NCBI GenBank assembly: GCA_902470765.1
Contig: CABRHW010000003.1
Location: forward strand, 62,001-126,000
Length of the DNA stretch: 64,000 nt
Source: an uncultured Collinsella sp.
GTDB taxonomy: Bacteria; Actinomycetota; Coriobacteriia; Coriobacteriales; Coriobacteriaceae
Direction of reading: 5' to 3'
Shown here: positions 18,188-26,851 of the stretch, piece after piece
Layout of the letters: the number at the start of each line of letters is the position of its first letter
Position numbering within the stretch: position 1 is the stretch's first letter
Notes under the pieces: generated by a model
What the model was told of the DNA's origin: nothing
The model's database searches: none
What the model saw: only the letters and a program-made list of their open reading frames with translations
Position numbers and translations under genes: made by a program

Positions 18188-18225
18188 GCTTGACCTGGGT
18201 GTTGCCCCCACCTTGACCATTAAAC
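18188..18225. promoter_or_regulatory. Divergent promoter with possible MerR site
   Basis: The gap between the MerR gene and the OYE reductase contains TTGACC at 18190, a GGTG/CACC partial dyad and a second TTGACC near 18213 followed by ATTAAA. This resembles a long-spacer MerR promoter but the symmetry is imperfect. Confidence 0.35.
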
Positions 18226-18276
18226 ACATAGTACATGGGCGCAGTATGCGCGCGCCACGATTTCTTGGAGGTAGTA

Positions 18277-20280
18277 ATGAAGCTCGACACTCTGTTCTCT
18301 CCCATGAAAATCGGATCTTGCGAGATCCCGAACAGGCTTGTCGTCCCCGCCATGGTCACCAACTACTGCAACCTCGAGGGCACCATCACCGAGCGTTACC
18401 TTCGCTACATGGAGGAGAAGGCCCGCGGAGGCTGGGGCCTGCTCATCACCGAGGACTACTGCGTCCAGGAGAACCGTAAGGGCTACACGCGCATCCCCGG
18501 CCTGTGGAACGACGGCCAGATCGAGGGCAACAAGGACCTGACCGCCGCCGTTCACGCCCACGGCTCCAAGATCTTCTGCCAGATGTACCACCCCGGTCGC
18601 CAGGTCATGCCCCAGTCGACCTTTGGCCTCGACCTCGTCGCGCCCAGCGCCACCACCTGCCCCGCATGCCAGGGCCCCGCTCGCGACATGACCATCGACG
18701 AGATCGCCACCCTCGTGGACGACTTCGGCTCGGCCGCCGGCCGCGCCAAGGAAGCCGGCTTCGACGGCATCGAGCTGCACTGCGCCCACGGCTACTTGCT
18801 GGCCGAGTTCCTCTCCCCCGCCATCAACCGTCGCGTCGACCAATACGGCGGCTGTTTTGCGAACCGCGTGCGCATCGTGGACGAGATCATCGTTTCTATG
18901 CGCGAGCGCGTGGGGGAGGACTTCCCCATCATCGTCCGCGTCTCCAGCGATGACCTCGTTCCCGGCGGCCGCACCATCGCCGAGACCCTGCAGCTGTGCC
19001 GTCATCTGGAGGAGGTCGGCTTCGACGGCATCAACTGCTCTAACGGCATGTACGCCAGCAAGCCCACCGACCAGGTCATCGCCCCCATGTTCACCCCGCA
19101 CGCCGTCAACATGGACCGCTGCGCCCTCATCAAGCAGGTCGTGAACATCCCCGTCATCCTCTCCAACCGCGTTAACGACCCCGAGATGGCCGACACCCTG
19201 CTCGCCATGGGCACCGCCGACTTCGTCGCCATGGGCCGCGGATCGCTCGCCGACCCCCACATGCCCAACAAGGCAAAGGCTGGCAAGACCTGCACCATCA
19301 GGCAGTGCATCGGCTGTCTGCAGGGCTGCGAGTTCCCGCTCTACATCGACTCCGAGGTAACCTGCTTGGTCAACCCCCGCGTCGGTCGTGAGTACGAGGA
19401 CGCCATGGACAAGGTCGAGACCGCCAAGAAGGTCATGGTCATCGGCGCCGGCCCCGCGGGCCTTCAGGCTGCCGAGGCTGCGGCAAAGCGCGGCCACGAC
19501 GTTACCGTGTACGAGGCCCAGGATCAGCTGGGCGGTCAGTTCCGCTCCGCAGCCTTCCCCGTCGGCAAGGGCGAGCTGTCCATGTACATCAGCAGCCTGC
19601 GCGCCAGCCTTGAGGAGCTCGATGTCAACGTCAACCTTGGCCAGGAGGTAGATGAGGACCTCATCGCCGCCAATAAACCCGACGCCATCGTGATCGCCAC
19701 CGGCGCCAAGCCCCTCACCCCTCCCATCCCCGGCATCGAGAACGCCGTTTTCGCCGAGGACGTCCTGCTTGGCAAGGCAATCGTCAACCCCGGCCCCGTC
19801 GTCGTATGCGGCGGCGGCGAGGTAGGCGCCGAGACGGCCGACTTCATCGCCCAGTACCGCGACGACGTCACCGTGATCGAGATGCGCGGCGAGCTGTGCC
19901 TGGACATGATGCCCATCACCAAGGGCGCGTTCATGGAAATGATGGCCCGTTCTGGCGTCAAGTCTCACGTCAACGCAACCGTCAAGTGCATCGAGAGCGG
20001 TGTAGAGGTCAACACCGACATCGCAAGTTGGAGCGGCGAGGCGGGCGCCGGTAGCCAGAACGCAACGGGCTTCGCCGTCGTCTATACCGATGCCCAGGGC
20101 GTCGAGCACAAGCTCCCCGCGGCGACGGTCGTCTCGGCATTCGGCTACAAGGCTTACAACCCGCTCGAGGAAATCGCCCGCAAGCACTGCGACAACGTGC
20201 AGGTAGTCGGCTGCGCCGTCAAGGCCGGTAACGCCGTCGTCGCCTCGCGCGAGGGTTACGAGGCGGGCCTGGCCATTTAG
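18277..20280 (+). CDS. OYE-family NADH:flavin oxidoreductase with Fe-S cluster and FAD domain
   Basis: A 667-residue enzyme of the 2,4-dienoyl-CoA reductase/BaiCD/BaiH architecture. The N-terminal FMN TIM barrel (1-335) has NRLVVPAMVTNYCN, MYHPGRQ and ELHCAHGYLLAEFLSP. The 4Fe-4S motif CIGCLQGC plus a later Cys lies near 338-360, and a Rossmann FAD/NAD domain has VIGAGPAGLQAAEAA. The enzyme would reduce an activated C=C bond with NAD(P)H. The ATG at 18277 has GGAGG 5 bases before it; the longer frame upstream lacks a ribosome site. Its neighbour is a divergent MerR regulator. The substrate (enoate, bile acid or plant phenolic) is unknown. Confidence 0.9.
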   Translation: MKLDTLFSPMKIGSCEIPNRLVVPAMVTNYCNLEGTITERYLRYMEEKARGGWGLLITEDYCVQENRKGYTRIPGLWNDGQIEGNKDLTAAVHAHGSKIFCQMYHPGRQVMPQSTFGLDLVAPSATTCPACQGPARDMTIDEIATLVDDFGSAAGRAKEAGFDGIELHCAHGYLLAEFLSPAINRRVDQYGGCFANRVRIVDEIIVSMRERVGEDFPIIVRVSSDDLVPGGRTIAETLQLCRHLEEVGFDGINCSNGMYASKPTDQVIAPMFTPHAVNMDRCALIKQVVNIPVILSNRVNDPEMADTLLAMGTADFVAMGRGSLADPHMPNKAKAGKTCTIRQCIGCLQGCEFPLYIDSEVTCLVNPRVGREYEDAMDKVETAKKVMVIGAGPAGLQAAEAAAKRGHDVTVYEAQDQLGGQFRSAAFPVGKGELSMYISSLRASLEELDVNVNLGQEVDEDLIAANKPDAIVIATGAKPLTPPIPGIENAVFAEDVLLGKAIVNPGPVVVCGGGEVGAETADFIAQYRDDVTVIEMRGELCLDMMPITKGAFMEMMARSGVKSHVNATVKCIESGVEVNTDIASWSGEAGAGSQNATGFAVVYTDAQGVEHKLPAATVVSAFGYKAYNPLEEIARKHCDNVQVVGCAVKAGNAVVASREGYEAGLAI

Positions 20281-20333
20281 GGCCCAGATCCATTAACTTA
20301 GGTCCCCACTTCCTTACGGGAAGCAAGAACAAC

Positions 20334-20375
20334 AAGGGAGGCAATCGTGCACACGATTGTCTCCCTTTCGTTTTT
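20334..20375 (+). terminator. Terminator after OYE reductase
   Basis: Arms at 20334-20349 and 20352-20367 (AAGGGAGGCAATCGTG against CACGATTGTCTCCCTT, one wobble pair) followed by a T-rich tail TTTCGTTTTT. Confidence 0.85.
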
Positions 20376-20495
20376 GGTGTCCGTAACTAACGTATGCACA
20401 CCACCCGCAAACCTTTACAGCCCGCACTCAACCACCTGCGGCTGACCGGGAATACGGGAATAATTGAGCCGTTATCCCGGGTGGGAATGGGCTCG

Positions 20496-20948
20496 CTAAT
20501 CAACCACGACGCTGCCGTTCTGCGTCACCGTCACGGTCATGCCGTCAGCTACGTAGCTCAAAAACTCCTCGCCCAGGCAGTCGATCACCGGCATGGGCGT
20601 GGCGTCGCCCAGCCACACGTCTTGCAGGATGGCGCCAGCAGCGGCCAGCGAGTCTATCTCCTCGCTAAACAGCAGGCACGCGGGCTGCCTGTCCATGGCC
20701 ACGGCGCAGTACAGTACCAGGCCACCGGTGGTCGAACCTATGGTCGCGGGCAGGCACAGTGCCTTGCCGCGCATCTTCTTGCCGTACAGGTCGGGGTTGT
20801 TCTGGTCGCCACAGGTCGACTCCTTGTCGCCAAACTGCAACGCTTTCTGAAACGACGCGAGCGTGTTGAGCCCGCCGTAGCTCACGAGTGCCGTCGCGCT
20901 TACGGTCCCGGGCACCACCACACGCCCCGTAAACGTCTTTGTCATCAT
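20496..20948 (-). CDS. Aconitase X swivel (small) subunit
   Basis: A 150-residue protein. MMTKTFTGRVVVPGTVSATA opens a DUF126-like swivelling domain, with DLYGKKMRGKALCLP and IGSTTGGLVLYCAV as in AcnX small subunits. Its ATG overlaps the stop of the large subunit (ATGATGA at 20942-20948), giving translational coupling. The small subunit closes the active site of the large one. Known AcnX enzymes are mevalonate 5-phosphate dehydratase (archaea) and cis-3-hydroxy-L-proline dehydratase (bacteria). The substrate here is not established. Confidence 0.85.
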   Translation of the reverse strand: MMTKTFTGRVVVPGTVSATALVSYGGLNTLASFQKALQFGDKESTCGDQNNPDLYGKKMRGKALCLPATIGSTTGGLVLYCAVAMDRQPACLLFSEEIDSLAAAGAILQDVWLGDATPMPVIDCLGEEFLSYVADGMTVTVTQNGSVVVD

Positions 20949-22219
20949 CGCGCTCCCTTCGTGAGGATGTCCAGAATCTCGTCGTCGGTGTAATAGCGCG
21001 CGCTCGAATACGTGCGCAGCTTGTTTGAGTTCGTGATCACGGGCATCTTCGCGCTCAGCGGGTTGTTCATATACATGAGCGGGCAGATGCTCGACACCAC
21101 CACGCCCGCCGCATCCAGCACGCGCGCAGCCGGCGTGGTCGCAAAGCGCTTCGCCACCGCGGGTGCCGCCGTAAACACACACGGCACGCTCACGCGCGTG
21201 CGGCCGGCCTCGGCCAGTCCCTGCGCTATGCGCTCGCTCCACTGCTCGAGCTGCTCCATACTCATATGCGGGCACCCCATAAAGCACAGTTTGGGTTTGG
21301 CGTCCGCGTTCTTCCACACCACCGGGTAGCTCGCGCGCACGCGCTCAAGCTCGGCGTCGTCGATCACATACACCTGCGCACCCTCGCGCACGAGCGTGCG
21401 GCCCTGCTCTCGCGCCTCAGGCGTCAGCCCCTCCACGTGGTACAGGCCCACCGAGCCGTTCGACGCGCACGCCGCACCCATGTCCTTCAGGTACGCCTTC
21501 GCGCTGCCATCGAGCTCATCGCCCAGCCACGCGTCCAGCCCTGTGATGTAAGGCACGTCGGCCATCACGCGCATGCCGATGGCCGAACCCAAAAGCTGCG
21601 CCTCGGGCCTTCGCTCGCAGCGCACCTCGACCACCCAGTCGGCGCGTCTGCCGTCGTCGGTCAGCAGCCCAAACCGTGGCACGAACCCGCACACCGACCC
21701 CATCAAATCGATGATGCCCGAGTTGCGGTTGCATCGCGCGCCCAGCACCGAGTTCGCATACACCACGGCAGACGACTCCGACCAGCTCAGCACATCGCCC
21801 ATCGCGGGCACGTTGCCCACCTCGTCCATGTAGCACGTGCATGTGAACGCGTCGTCGCCCATCAGCCCCAACTCGCGCAACTGCCCCTCGTAAAAATCCT
21901 GCTTGCTGTACATGAAGTGCTTAAAGATGATCTTCTGCAAAAAGCTCGCCGGCACGTTGTCATCCAACGGCCTGGGGTCTACCGAGAAACCCATCTGGCT
22001 CACGGCCCCTTCGTCTATGAGCTTGCCCATCAGCTCGTACACCGGCCCCAGCGCCTTGAGCCCAAAGCTCGTCACAAGGTGGTTGTACTTGCTCGTCACG
22101 CTCACCATCTCGTCGGCACCGTACAGGTCGCCGTAGCGCACGAGCGTCTCGAGCACCTTCGCCATCGTCTCGCCGCGCTCGCCGGCGAGCATCGCCTCTT
22201 GTTCGGCGGTCAGTTTCAT
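20945..22219 (-). CDS. Aconitase X catalytic (large) subunit
   Basis: A 424-residue DUF521/AcnX protein. Candidate Fe-S and active-site regions include FTCTCYMDEVGNVP (Cys127, Cys129), GARCNRNSGIIDLMGSVCGF (Cys163) and a late SSICPLMYMNNPLS. GGGGGAAAGCT precedes the ATG. It lies 17 bases after the OYE reductase and overlaps the small-subunit gene. AcnX enzymes eliminate water from a hydroxy acid, giving an enoate or enamine. In this operon the product would suit the neighbouring ene-reductase. Confidence 0.88.
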   Translation of the reverse strand: MKLTAEQEAMLAGERGETMAKVLETLVRYGDLYGADEMVSVTSKYNHLVTSFGLKALGPVYELMGKLIDEGAVSQMGFSVDPRPLDDNVPASFLQKIIFKHFMYSKQDFYEGQLRELGLMGDDAFTCTCYMDEVGNVPAMGDVLSWSESSAVVYANSVLGARCNRNSGIIDLMGSVCGFVPRFGLLTDDGRRADWVVEVRCERRPEAQLLGSAIGMRVMADVPYITGLDAWLGDELDGSAKAYLKDMGAACASNGSVGLYHVEGLTPEAREQGRTLVREGAQVYVIDDAELERVRASYPVVWKNADAKPKLCFMGCPHMSMEQLEQWSERIAQGLAEAGRTRVSVPCVFTAAPAVAKRFATTPAARVLDAAGVVVSSICPLMYMNNPLSAKMPVITNSNKLRTYSSARYYTDDEILDILTKGAR

Positions 22220-22236
22220 AGCTTTCCCCCTTCTTC

Positions 22237-24300
22237 TTACAGCGTCATCGCCACGTCGTACGCGCGCCAGATCACGCTGCGCAGATTGCCCACGCCGTTG
22301 CAGTCGCCCACCAGGCGAACGCCACGGCCCGATCTCGCAAGCGGCGCAGGCGTGTACCCCGTGGCCGTCACCACGGCGTCGGCTTCGATGTCAAACGTCG
22401 TACCGTCCGCGTGCCTGCAGCTCACGCGCAGGCCAGCGTCCCCGGTGCGCGCGATGCCGACAAGCGTGGTCTCAAGATGCACAGGCACCTGCTTCCAGGC
22501 GAACCACTCGCGCAGGTACGAGCTGTTGGCCAGGCATACGCCCTTCTGCGCCACCAGGTCGTCGGCCATCTCGACAATCTCGACGTCGCGCCCCTCGAGC
22601 GCGGCGTCGTAGGCCACCTCACAGCCGGTCAGGCCGCCGCCCACCACCACAACGCGCTGCGCCGCGGGCGGATTCTCCAGGTAGTCGCACGCCTCGCGCG
22701 CCAGCTCTATGCCGGGGACGGGCAGCGTGCGCGGGGTCGAGCCCGTCGCAACCACCACAGGGCCGTCGAGCTCGGTAATGTCGCGCACCTCGTCACCCAG
22801 GCGCACGTCCACGTTAAGCTGTACCATCTGCCGCTCATACCAGGCAAGCAAGTCACGCATCTTATCCTTGTAGCTTGCCCGCGCGGCAGCGACGAACACG
22901 CCGCCCAGGCGCTCGCCGCGCTCGTGAATCACCGGACGATGGCCTCGCAACGCCAGCACACGGGCGCACTCCATGCCGCCGATGCCGCCGCCCACGATGT
23001 GGATCGTCTTGGGCGACGAGGTCGGCTTGATGTAGTGGCGCGACGCCTGCATGGTCTCGGCGTTCACGGCACAACGCGCCAGATGCAAAGAATCCATAAG
23101 GTCCTGGTCGTTGGCCACACCCTTGTAGTGGCACATGTTAAAGCAGCCGTTATGGCACAGGATGCACGGGCGGATATCGGCCTCTCGACCCGCTTTAAGC
23201 TTCGACACCCAAGCAGGATCGGCCAAGAACGGCCGAGCGAAGCCTGCGGCGTCGATACGTTTCTCGGCGATGGCCGCGGCGGCGTCGGCGGGCTCCATGC
23301 GTCCGGCGCATACGACGGGCACGTCGATGTGCCGGCGCAGCTCGGCCACGTCGTCTAGGTTGCAGTTCTTGGGCATGTAGATAGGCGGGTGGGCCCAGTA
23401 CCAGGCGTCATAGGTACCGTTATCGCAGTTGAACATGTCGCAGCCTGCGTCGGCCAGGTAGCGCGCAGCCTCGATGGACTCGGCCATGTCGCGGCCGGCC
23501 TCTACGAACTGCTCGCCAGGAAGTGCGCCTTGACGCAGCCCCTTCGTCTTGGATTCGACGCTGTAGCGGATGGACACGGGAAAGTCGTCGCCGCAGGCAC
23601 GCTTGATGGCACGTACGATCTCGGCCGCGAAACGATACCGGTTCTCCAGGCTGCCGCCGTACTCATCGGTGCGCTTGTTCACGTATTTCAGGGCGAACTG
23701 GTCGAGCAGATAGCCCTCATGGACGGCGTGCACCTCGACACCGTCGACACCTGCCTCCTTGAGCAGACGCGACGACTCGGCGAACGACTCGATGATCTGG
23801 TCGATCTCGGGCTTGGTGATCTCACGCGACGGCACCTTGTCCGACCAGCGGTTGGGCGAGGCGCTCGGCGCGGCGCAGATGCGCTCGAGGTCCATGACGG
23901 GCTTGGCAGCGGCGCGCAGGACCGGGTTCGTGTAGAGCGCCTCCATGAGCGGACTGATGGTGAACGATCGGCCGAAGCCTGCCGTGAGCTGCACGAACAG
24001 CTTGGCGCCGGTTGCATGGAACACAGGCATCCACACCGCTAGGTCGCGGTACATCTTCTTGTTCTTGTGTAACCATTGGCCGAACATCGGGTTGTACACC
24101 GGCTGGCATCCGGGCAGCACCAGGCCGGCATCGTGCTTGGCCACCTCGAGGAGGAACTCGGCTCCTGCACGGTCGAAATGGTTCTTTTCCATCCAACCGA
24201 ACAGGTCGGTGCCACCCATCGACGTCATGACGATGCGGTTCTTGATAGCGAGAGAACCTATGGTCCAAGGCTCAAAGAGAGGCGCGAGGGTATCGTTCAC
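22237..24300 (-). CDS. OYE-family NADH:flavin oxidoreductase with Fe-S cluster and FAD domain
   Basis: A 687-residue enzyme with the same three-part plan as 18277-20280 but clearly divergent. The TIM barrel has IKNRIVMTSMGGTDLF, KLFVQLTAGFGRS, GVEVHAVHEGYLLDQF and NKRTDEYGGSLENRYRF. The Fe-S motif is CILCHNGCFNMCHYKG, and the Rossmann domain has IVGGGIGGMECARVLALRGH. The start is GTG at 24300, with AAGGAG overlapping the stop of the upstream hydrolase gene, so expression is tightly coupled. It probably reduces the C=C bond made by the co-operonic aconitase X or a related substrate. The substrate is unknown. Confidence 0.9.
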   Translation of the reverse strand: MNDTLAPLFEPWTIGSLAIKNRIVMTSMGGTDLFGWMEKNHFDRAGAEFLLEVAKHDAGLVLPGCQPVYNPMFGQWLHKNKKMYRDLAVWMPVFHATGAKLFVQLTAGFGRSFTISPLMEALYTNPVLRAAAKPVMDLERICAAPSASPNRWSDKVPSREITKPEIDQIIESFAESSRLLKEAGVDGVEVHAVHEGYLLDQFALKYVNKRTDEYGGSLENRYRFAAEIVRAIKRACGDDFPVSIRYSVESKTKGLRQGALPGEQFVEAGRDMAESIEAARYLADAGCDMFNCDNGTYDAWYWAHPPIYMPKNCNLDDVAELRRHIDVPVVCAGRMEPADAAAAIAEKRIDAAGFARPFLADPAWVSKLKAGREADIRPCILCHNGCFNMCHYKGVANDQDLMDSLHLARCAVNAETMQASRHYIKPTSSPKTIHIVGGGIGGMECARVLALRGHRPVIHERGERLGGVFVAAARASYKDKMRDLLAWYERQMVQLNVDVRLGDEVRDITELDGPVVVATGSTPRTLPVPGIELAREACDYLENPPAAQRVVVVGGGLTGCEVAYDAALEGRDVEIVEMADDLVAQKGVCLANSSYLREWFAWKQVPVHLETTLVGIARTGDAGLRVSCRHADGTTFDIEADAVVTATGYTPAPLARSGRGVRLVGDCNGVGNLRSVIWRAYDVAMTL

Positions 24301-24309
24301 GGGTGCTCC

Positions 24310-25500
24310 TTACAGCTTGTAGGTGATCCAGGCGCTTGCGTCGTCAAAGTTCTCGTTGGGGACCCAGTACATCACGCGGTCGGTGAGGTTGTACACGACG
24401 CTGTGAACGGTGATGGTGTTGGCGTCGTCGTTGTTCCAGCTACGACGACCCACGGCGGCGAGCACATCCATAGCCGCAGACTCGTCGGCCACGATGCCGT
24501 CGGTCGCGGACAGGCGCGTGTAGAGTTCGTTGTAGCGGTCGAGGCCTTTCTTGGCATCGTCGGAGGCGTAGTAGTTGGGCTCGAGCACGAAGTTCGTGAC
24601 CCACTGGTAGTCCGCCGCAGCCTCGACCTCGCCGAACGCGGCATCGTCGTCGTTGTAGGTCACACGCAGCTCACGGGCGGAACCGTCGGTGTCGGTGTCG
24701 TCGTCTGCGGCAACCCACTCGAAGATGGCGCTGCGGCCGGATGCGTCGGCCACCATGTAGTGGTAGCTCGTGCCTGCCGAGTCATGCATGTCGTAAGACT
24801 GGGCGATCTCGACGGCCTCGTCCAGATCGTCGGCGTAATCGAGCACGAGACGAAGGAAGGTGGTGGTGGTCATGTCGGGTTTATCGGTATCTTGGTTCGT
24901 GGCCGTGACCTCGCCCTCGGGACCCTGGTAGGTCATGTAGACGCCACAGCTCACGCCGGCGTCGTTCATGCCGTCGAGCGGCGCGTAGACGGCAGCCAGG
25001 CAGGTGAGGCGGTCCTTGAGGCCGTCAACCTCGGACTCGGCGTCCATGCCCAGCAGGCCCAGGTCGACCGTGGAGACCGTGGCGTGGCGGTCGCCCGAGG
25101 CGGAAGTGTGCACGATGGCGGCGTGCGTGGTGTGCATATCGTAGTTGCGGGCGAACAGCGCGTCGCCGGCGGCCGTGGAGGCGGTGAACGACGAGCAGCC
25201 GATCTGGGGCGTGGGCATGGAGATGTCGACGACACCCTTCGTGATGTTGCCGATGACGAAGTCGATGAGCTCGGCGTCGCTCGAAACGCCGCCCTGCTCG
25301 ACGAACTTGTCGATGTAGTAGTCGCCGGCCATGGTCATCTCGTAGACGTTAGCATCACCGTGGCTTGCGTTGCGCTCGCGGATCTTGTGGAAGCTGGCCA
25401 CGGAGGCGATCTCGTCTTTCCAGGTGAAGCCGATGGTGCCCACGAGGGCCACAATGACAAGCACCAGGACGATGACGATTTTCTTTACGGTCTTCTTCAT
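24310..25500 (-). CDS. Membrane-anchored Ntn amide hydrolase (C45/choloylglycine hydrolase-like)
   Basis: A 396-residue protein. An N-terminal signal anchor (KKIVIVLVLVIVALVGTIGF) precedes the Ntn-hydrolase signature: Gly101-Cys102 in PQIGCSSFTASTA, followed by ALFARNYDM. In C45/acyltransferase and choloylglycine families the Cys becomes the N-terminal nucleophile after autocleavage at Gly-Cys. The protein probably acts outside the membrane on an amide such as an N-acyl amino acid or conjugate. The ATG at 25500 lies 9 bases after GGAG; a GTG two codons earlier is closer but less likely. It heads the operon with OYE and aconitase X behind a TetR operator. Confidence 0.82.
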   Translation of the reverse strand: MKKTVKKIVIVLVLVIVALVGTIGFTWKDEIASVASFHKIRERNASHGDANVYEMTMAGDYYIDKFVEQGGVSSDAELIDFVIGNITKGVVDISMPTPQIGCSSFTASTAAGDALFARNYDMHTTHAAIVHTSASGDRHATVSTVDLGLLGMDAESEVDGLKDRLTCLAAVYAPLDGMNDAGVSCGVYMTYQGPEGEVTATNQDTDKPDMTTTTFLRLVLDYADDLDEAVEIAQSYDMHDSAGTSYHYMVADASGRSAIFEWVAADDDTDTDGSARELRVTYNDDDAAFGEVEAAADYQWVTNFVLEPNYYASDDAKKGLDRYNELYTRLSATDGIVADESAAMDVLAAVGRRSWNNDDANTITVHSVVYNLTDRVMYWVPNENFDDASAWITYKL

Positions 25501-25519
25501 GTACACGTTCTCCTTTCAT

Positions 25520-25538
25520 TCAGCACACTGTGTGCTGA
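25520..25538. promoter_or_regulatory. TetR operator, operon copy
   Basis: A perfect palindrome, TCAGCACAC-T-GTGTGCTGA, 20 bases upstream of the hydrolase start on the minus strand. A nearly identical palindrome precedes tetR at 26231-26249, so both are probably bound by that repressor. Confidence 0.85.
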
Positions 25539-25617
25539 GATGGGCAAAAGAAGCGGCGATAGGTATGGGACCTACCGCCGAAAAGATGGTGGCAAACGGG
25601 TGCGCCGGGTGCAGCCC

Positions 25618-26199
25618 TTAAGCCCTCATGCCCGAAAGCATGAGGTCGAAGCCGTAGCGGAAGCGCGCCAGCGCCTCGTTCTCGGGAATGCCGCGGCCGA
25701 GCGCATCGGCGTTGAACCCGCGGATAAAGCACCAGATGGCATACGAGGACTGCGCCTCGTCTAGGTCGGCACGCACCACGCCGAGCTGTTTGCCCTGCGT
25801 GATAAGCGCACGAATCTCGCGATCCCACCAGGCGAAGTTTTCTTCCCCCGCCGAGTCGGCCTCGAACACGAACTGGTTGAAGTTCTGCTTGGCGACGTAG
25901 GACAGGTGCAGCGTGCGCGCAGCGATGTGATGCACGTGTTCGAAGAAGTCACCCTCGCCGTCATACGGTGCGCACAGGCTTTCGCGCACCTTGCCGGCGA
26001 TGTCGCGATACACGATATCGAGCACCTCGTCGATATTGGCGAAGCGGTTGTAGAACACGCGGTTCGTGATGTGCAGGTCCTTGAGGACATCGCGCACGGT
26101 AAGACTCGCGTAGCCGCGCTCGCACGCGAGGCGTCGCACGCTCGCGACGATCTCATCCGACGTGCCGTCCACGATGCGTGTGGGTTTATTGGCGTCCAT
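25618..26199 (-). CDS. TetR-family transcriptional regulator
   Basis: A 193-residue protein with an N-terminal TetR helix-turn-helix (RGYASLTVRDVLKDLHITNR then VFYNRFANIDEVLDIVYRD) and an all-helical ligand-binding C-terminus. The ATG at 26199 with GGAGG upstream is preferred to a TTG at 26226. It is transcribed in the same direction as the hydrolase/OYE/AcnX operon, and operator palindromes stand before both. It therefore most likely represses itself and the operon until a pathway metabolite binds. Confidence 0.9.
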   Translation of the reverse strand: MDANKPTRIVDGTSDEIVASVRRLACERGYASLTVRDVLKDLHITNRVFYNRFANIDEVLDIVYRDIAGKVRESLCAPYDGEGDFFEHVHHIAARTLHLSYVAKQNFNQFVFEADSAGEENFAWWDREIRALITQGKQLGVVRADLDEAQSSYAIWCFIRGFNADALGRGIPENEALARFRYGFDLMLSGMRA

Positions 26200-26230
26200 G
26201 ACCCTCCTCACGAAGTCACCTATCAATCGT

Positions 26231-26249
26231 TCAGCACACAGTGTGCTGG
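26231..26249. promoter_or_regulatory. TetR operator, autoregulatory copy
   Basis: TCAGCACAC-A-GTGTGCTGG lies 32 bases upstream of the tetR start. It matches the 25520-25538 palindrome in 17 of 19 positions, and the symmetric core CAGCACAC/GTGTGCTG is identical. Confidence 0.85.
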
Positions 26250-26361
26250 GTCATAATGACTGGATAGCGCAACCGTGTCAACGCGCTTCGCATGATGCAC
26301 AAAACCTGTTGCAATAACCGCCCGCGCAAAAGGGTCGATCTATCACTCAGCTGAAAAATAT

Positions 26362-26721
26362 TCAATGTGGCGCATCCGCGCTGGCAGACAGCGTCGATTG
26401 GCTCCAAAGGAGCATGTCGTTCAAGATCGGGGCGAAGCCTTGGCCGGCCTCGGTGAGCGTGTACTCCACCTTCGGCGGGATCTCCCTGTATATTTCGCGA
26501 TGTACAAGGCCGTCGGCCTCCAGCTCGCGCAGCTGCTTGGTGAGCGTTGACTGGGATATCCCGTCGAGCCTGCGCATGAGCTCGCCGAAGCGCTGCACCT
26601 CGCAGGCGTGGATGTACCAGAGGATGAGTATCTTCCACTTCCCGCCGATGACCGACTGAAGGCGCGCCATCGACTCGCAGCGCGCGACCTGGCGTTCGTC
26701 CATGAACTTGTTGCGTGCCAT
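26362..26721 (-). CDS. HxlR-family transcriptional regulator
   Basis: A 119-residue winged-helix protein with the HxlR pattern: VIGGKWKILILWYIHACEVQ, FGELMRRLDGISQSTLTKQL, LEADGLVHREIYREIPPKVE and YTLTEAGQGF. GGAGAG precedes the ATG. It is divergent from the radical SAM gene at 26852 and may control it. HxlR proteins often sense aldehydes or redox stress through a cysteine. Here one Cys is near the N-terminus (ARCESMARL). Confidence 0.92.
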   Translation of the reverse strand: MARNKFMDERQVARCESMARLQSVIGGKWKILILWYIHACEVQRFGELMRRLDGISQSTLTKQLRELEADGLVHREIYREIPPKVEYTLTEAGQGFAPILNDMLLWSQSTLSASADAPH

Positions 26722-26851
26722 ATGCTCTCCAAAGTGCTGCTTACGCCCAATAGTGCAGTTTATGTTACTACTCCCAAATTAATATCGTACTTACATTTCG
26801 CGCACGGGCGCGCCATCCTTATCTCCGATACCCAGGAGACAAGGAGACGCC

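Noticed and set aside
18220..20187. A 655-codon antisense frame over the OYE reductase, and similar long frames at 21266-22612 and 53181-54332
   Set aside because: They are mirror frames of well-supported genes with repetitive, domain-free translations.
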